From Gremmenia infestans (taxonomy: Eukaryota; Ascomycota; Leotiomycetes; Helotiales; Hamatocanthoscyphaceae): 64,000 nucleotides of DNA. Positions 59,495 to 64,000 of this stretch are shown piece after piece. Positions within the stretch are counted from its first letter, which is position 1, and each line of letters begins with the position of its first letter. The translations under genes and the position numbers were made by a program. Location: positions 248,001 through 312,000 of the forward strand of contig JAFEVB010000006.1 in assembly GCA_032629725.1 (NCBI GenBank). Direction: 5' to 3'. The notes beneath the pieces are model-generated. The model made no database searches. It saw only the letters and a program-made list of their open reading frames with translations, and was not told where the DNA came from.

Positions 59495-62351
59495 CTTATA
59501 TAGTATTAAGATAAGTTTTACGACTTAAGTTAGGTCTTTAGACCTAGGTTATTATTAGGTTAATATTAGTATCTATTAATAAATCACTAGTTGCTATACT
59601 TAGAAGTATAGCTTATTATAAAGTATAAAGTAATAAGCGTATATTAGGAAATACTATTTAAGTTAAATATAAAGCTCTTATCTAATAGATAATAATCTAG
59701 TCTTATATAGAATCTTTATATTCTAGATTATATAGATTACTATAATTCTACTAATCCTAGATTATATAGATTATTGCGATCTAAATAATCTATCTTTATT
59801 TTATAATATATTATATAACTAGCTAACTAGTATATATAGTTATTATATTAGCTATTATAAAGAAACCTTTTTTCTTTTAGAGGTTCTCTTATATCTAGCA
59901 AGCTAGATATTAAGCCTAAGGTTCCTTAGTTATATATTATATTTATAATACTATTCCTCTTCTAGTTAGCGTTATTCTAACGCTTAAGTATAATATAGAA
60001 AATATTTTATAATACTTATAGCTTTCTTTTTCTTTTATTATACTTATTAGTTCTACTAAGTATAAATAATATATTACTTTTTTTAAAACTATTTAGTTAT
60101 ATAATATTCTAAATATATTTTATTCTAACTATACTTATTATTACTACTAATATATAGTTCTAAATAGCAAGTTATAGTAGTATAGAAAGTGCGTTTAATA
60201 TAAAGCAAAATATAATACTTTTTAAGTATTAGTTAATAATCTTTAGAACCTTTATTTAAAAGAAAAGCGCCTAAAATTTAAAAAAGATACGGCTTTTAAG
60301 ATAGCTATAGCTAGTTTAGTCTAAGTTCGTAAACTTAAATATTATTAATAAAAGCTTTACGAATAAAGTATAAAGATAGTCTATTATAAGCTAAAGTCTC
60401 TTAATAAGTTAAATGCTTTAAAGAAAAAAGAAAAAGATAAAAAAGAAAAAAATAAATAGTATAAGCAAAAAGCTTTGTCTGCTTTTTCTACTATAGTCTC
60501 TACTAGTAGCTTTTCTTCTAGTTCTAACCTTTTTAATAATCCTGCTTTTATTATATTCTTAGCTATATATAATTTTTCTAATCTTTTTTAAATAGACTAA
60601 AGTATTAGTTTTAGTACTTTATAAATATTCTAAGGTTTCTAAGTATTACTAAGGTTTCCTAGGTGTTTTCTAAGTATAGATAGTTTATCTATTTAACTAG
60701 GTACTTAATATAGCCTCTAACCTATTTATAGTCTAGTATTACTTCGACTTTATACTTAGCGTTAGGGTTAGCTTATTGGATTTCTATAATAGGCGCAAGT
60801 AGCGCCCTTAGTAGTACTAGTTTAAAAAGGGATATATAGAATACTAGATATATATTTATTACTTTAAATAGTACTAATTTATAGTTAACTAGTTCTATAA
60901 CTTATTTGATTTTAAATAGCTCTAGCTTTTTATAATCTAGTTTTATACTTAGTTGTTTTATCTTAATATTTTTTTATATTAGATAGACTTTATTTCTCTC
61001 TTTAAGTATAGGTTCTATACTACGTTTTTTATTATAGTATAATACTGCTTTTTTTATAAAAAATGCTAGGTTGCTAGCTAGTTTTTTCTAAAGCGTTTTA
61101 AAGTTTTCTATCTATATAGTTGCAGATTAGTTATCTAATTCTAAGGTTATCGCAAAGCGGTAGACCTTAGAATTATAACTATAATTTATATATACTAGTA
61201 AGATCTTTATATTTTCTATAGCTAATATATTATATGCAAACTAGATAAGTAGTAGAAGTCCTACCTAGTTGTTCTACTTATAGTTTATATAATACTAGAT
61301 ATATATTTCTATTATTTAATTTATCTGTTTAGTTTATCTATTAGTTTATAGATAAAAGCTTATTAATAGCTTTCTTTTAATACTTAGCAAAGCTATAAAT
61401 ACCGTTTAGAATTTTAAAGTAAAGAGCTAATCTTTATCTAATATAATTTCTTCTAGCGCGCTATAGTTTACTACTACTACTTAGAGAAATGCCTAAGCTA
61501 AGTCTTTAGCTATACTTAACTTTTTATAAGATATTATATAGATGTACTTTATTAATCTATCTATAATAACTAAGATAGAATTATATTCTACTTCTATTAT
61601 TAGGTTCTTAGATAGTAGTAGCTTAACTATAAAGTTTTATATAATAGATATTTAAAGGGTCTTTAGTATATTAGATAATTATATTATACTATATAGAGTA
61701 TATTATAATATTTTATTTTATATATAAATATTATACTTACTAATAACCTTCTTAACTATTATTTATATACCTAGGAAGTAGTATCTTCATAAAAGCCTCT
61801 CTTAGATTCTAGTGTTTCTTTAATATCTATAAGATAGTAGCTTATATTATTTCTTAACGAATTTTTTTTAGATGCTTTTAAAGATATATATTTTATTTTT
61901 ATATAGTAGAAGCCTCTCTATATTTTTCTAGAAGTATTATAAGATGCTTTTTGCTACTATGTCCTTTTTATATACTAATTTGATTTTATTTATAAATAGG
62001 TTACTATTAATATAGATTATAGCTATAATTTATTATTTGTTTAAGATAAAATTATTACTATTTTCCTAGAAAATCGCAACGCCTTTTATTTTTTCCTTTA
62101 CTTTATATCTTAGTTTCTAACTTAGTATATTAGTATATATATTTTCTATTCTTTTTATATATTTAATTTATAAGTTATAGATAGCAAGTATCTTTATCTA
62201 CTTTATCTACTACTTATTTAAGTCTTTAGTTATAGTAAAGCTAATAAAATTCTTATAATTAGTAAAAATCATTACTAGGAAATTAGCTTTCTAAAAATAA
62301 ACTCTTTATTTCTATAGCGCTTTAACTATTACTAGAAGCTCTTTATTATAG
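59495..62351 (-). mobile_element. Truncated gypsy copy B in tandem with copy A
   Basis: Starts with an LTR lacking its first 17 bases (59496 to about 59950), followed by the antisense frame (about 60040-60600) and the 3' part of pol (about 60660-62350) on the minus strand. All match copy A at about the same spacing but are more AT-rich. The middle of its LTR (59730-59900) has diverged and holds two TAGATTATATAGATTA repeats. The copy stops abruptly at about 62351, inside the RNase H/integrase part, where an unrelated sequence begins. Confidence 0.75.
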
Positions 62352-62356
62352 TATAT

Positions 62357-64000
62357 GTCGGACTACTACGGTTCTAACTGCCGGATTCAGCAGCTTTTAT
62401 CGCTGTTTTATATAGTCTTAACCGCTCGCTTAAACAAATAACTCTTACTCTATATCGGACATTGCTGCAGCTGTCCCTTAACCTATATACTATAACCTAC
62501 CTATTTAGTAAAGCTAGATCCGTTAACTTAGAAGCTAGAGATAACTCTAATTAGCGATAGGAAACCTAGGCCCCCTATATCTTGATGGCTATTTAAGCTA
62601 TATAAGACTATATAGTCTCTGCTTATTCTACTATAACTATTAATAAAAGTTCTTTTTTCTCTCTCTTCCGCTTATTTCGCTCTTAATAGCAGATACCTAG
62701 GATCTAGTTCTTAAGTAATCAGCTACCTATATATGCTCTTATGGCATCTTATCTAGAATTATAGCCCCTGTGATTCGAATCCTAGCAGAGGACACCCTTA
62801 GAACCCTCTAGAACGTTTATAAAAAACGTATTAATACGTAACGAATTCTAAAAGAGAGGGAAAAAAAGATGCTAAGTGCGGAAAAATACTAGCTAATAGA
62901 GGTTAAGTATAATAATAAGCCGTTTTTATAGCCAGTGGATGCCCTTAATACTAAGGCTAGTATCTACTATATTAGACGGAAGTTTATTATATACGCTTAA
63001 GAAATAAAGATCTTGCTAGCTTAATAAGATTAAACTAATAAGAGATAGATTCTGCGAGCGTCGTGAACTAGGGTATTAGCGTATAGTTATCCTTAACTAG
63101 AATTATAATAAGAGAAGGATAATATTATTCCTCTACTAGATCTATAAGACTTATATAGTAAAAAAGCGGAAGAATAGAAAGAGAAAGATAGTTAATTAAT
63201 ACTAGCAAAACTTTAAGATGCTCTATCGGCGGGTTAATAGCATCTATATAAACTAGAATAATAAAGACGAAGTTATAAAGGTATCTTAATTCCCCTATAT
63301 TGCCTTATACCGCATGCTAATCTGCGATTTAAGTATATTAACAGCGAACTTAAGATTAAGTTTAGACTTGATAATTTATCTAAACCTAAGCTAGTCTGCG
63401 GACTAGATAACCTCCTTCTTATACTAGTCTATTACTAGGCCTATGATAGGTCTGTCTTTCCTACCAAGGATAATTAATATGACCTAGCTACTATAATGCT
63501 ATTCTAGTCTTATATAGAAGGCCGACCAGTAGAGTTTGTTTACTTATTAAAAGGTAAAGCTAGTCAAGACCCCCTTAGTAAAATAGAGATAATCTATAGG
63601 GACGAACCTTAGGAAGAAGTAAATAGTAGTTATAATAATAATAGTAATACTAGCGGTATCCCTAAATATTAGGATTATAATAATAATATCTCTAATAATT
63701 ATTATAATAACCTTAATAATAATACTAATAAGAATACCGCCGAGCAAAATAGAAGTGCTATCCGTGATAGCGGGTATAGTAGCGATAGAATAGATGCAAA
63801 TATAATATATAGTACTAAGATTTACAAGCTTGGAGCGCAAGTATAAGAGGACTATAATACTATTAAGCTTAATAAGTTTAGAGAGATAAAGCAGAAGTAT
63901 AAAGCACTCTATTATAAGGATATTTATCTCTAGATAGTACGGAATCTAAAGAAGAGAGAGAGAGACCTGCTTGCAATAGAGGTTTACTTAAAGTATTATA
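62357..64000 (+). mobile_element. 5' part of a different retroelement, gag-like frame
   Basis: From TGTCGGACTACTACGG at 62357 the sequence is less AT-rich and unlike copies A and B. A TATA-rich segment at 62590-62615 could be an LTR promoter. From about 62737 the plus strand keeps one frame, with mostly TAG and TAA interruptions, to the window end. Recognisable traits are a Gln/Lys-rich helical part and an Asn-rich stretch (EEVNSSYNNNSNTSGIPKY region, 63600-63730). A charged helical end (KYKALYYKDIYL) follows. This fits a gag-type protein. The element runs off the window and its class cannot be fixed. Confidence 0.5.

Noticed and set aside
62766..62785. B-box-like GATTCGAATCC suggesting a tRNA
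   Set aside because: No matching A box or acceptor stem in the right place; it lies inside the gag-like frame of a retroelement.
51460..64000. CRISPR-like or satellite array in the AT-rich tract
   Set aside because: Repeats there are dispersed LTR and internal copies of gypsy elements, not regularly spaced short repeats, and the genome is eukaryotic.

Overview
The window comes from a filamentous ascomycete (Pezizomycotina). Genes are split by short (about 45-175 nt) introns with GT..AG ends and CTAAC-like branch points. The protein set is typically fungal: bilirubin-oxidase-type multicopper oxidase, deuterolysin, Rds1/LsdA, DUF3500, FAD monooxygenases and MFS transporters. The right end is a long AT-rich tract in which retrotransposon codons are broken almost only by C-to-T / G-to-A changes, as expected from repeat-induced point mutation (RIP). 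Leotiomycetes is a plausible guess but nothing in the sequence proves it.

Layout. 0.3-3.3 kb: a six-exon gene for a proline-rich protein of unknown function and a HotDog thioesterase. 4.1-7.3 kb: a secreted ferritin-like Rds1 protein and a small secreted, repeat-built, probably GPI-anchored protein. 9.5-10.5 kb: a type II membrane GT8 glycosyltransferase. 11.3-13.9 kb: cytosolic glutamyl-tRNA synthetase, complete except for one extra base. 14.6-21.8 kb: a group that may act together, made of a phenol-hydroxylase-type FAD monooxygenase, a salicylate-hydroxylase-like FAD monooxygenase and a DUF3500 protein. 22.8-29.1 kb: a two-TM protein, a coiled-coil protein and a bromodomain protein resembling the Brd8/Bdc1 subunit of NuA4. 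29.5-31.4 kb: a drug:H+ type MFS transporter. 33.0-36.7 kb: a signal-anchored protein and an M35 deuterolysin. 37.6-39.5 kb: a second MFS transporter. 40.0-46.0 kb: a small hypothetical gene, a secreted type-B carboxylesterase and a multicopper oxidase.

47.8-49.9 kb is a transition zone of dead genes: an MFS pseudogene that has lost its N-terminus lies head to head with a broken GT2 polysaccharide synthase remnant. From about 51.46 kb to the end the sequence is AT-rich and gene-free. It holds a full-length Ty3/gypsy element with two LTRs (52936-59494, minus strand), a truncated tandem second copy, and the start of a different element on the plus strand. The gypsy copies carry an antisense reading frame between pol and the 3' LTR, present in both copies.

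Intron positions were assigned by eye from splice signals and reading phase. For eleven multi-exon genes the summed exon lengths are exact multiples of three. Two genes (GluRS and the carboxylesterase) are each one base out, and both are reported as findings.
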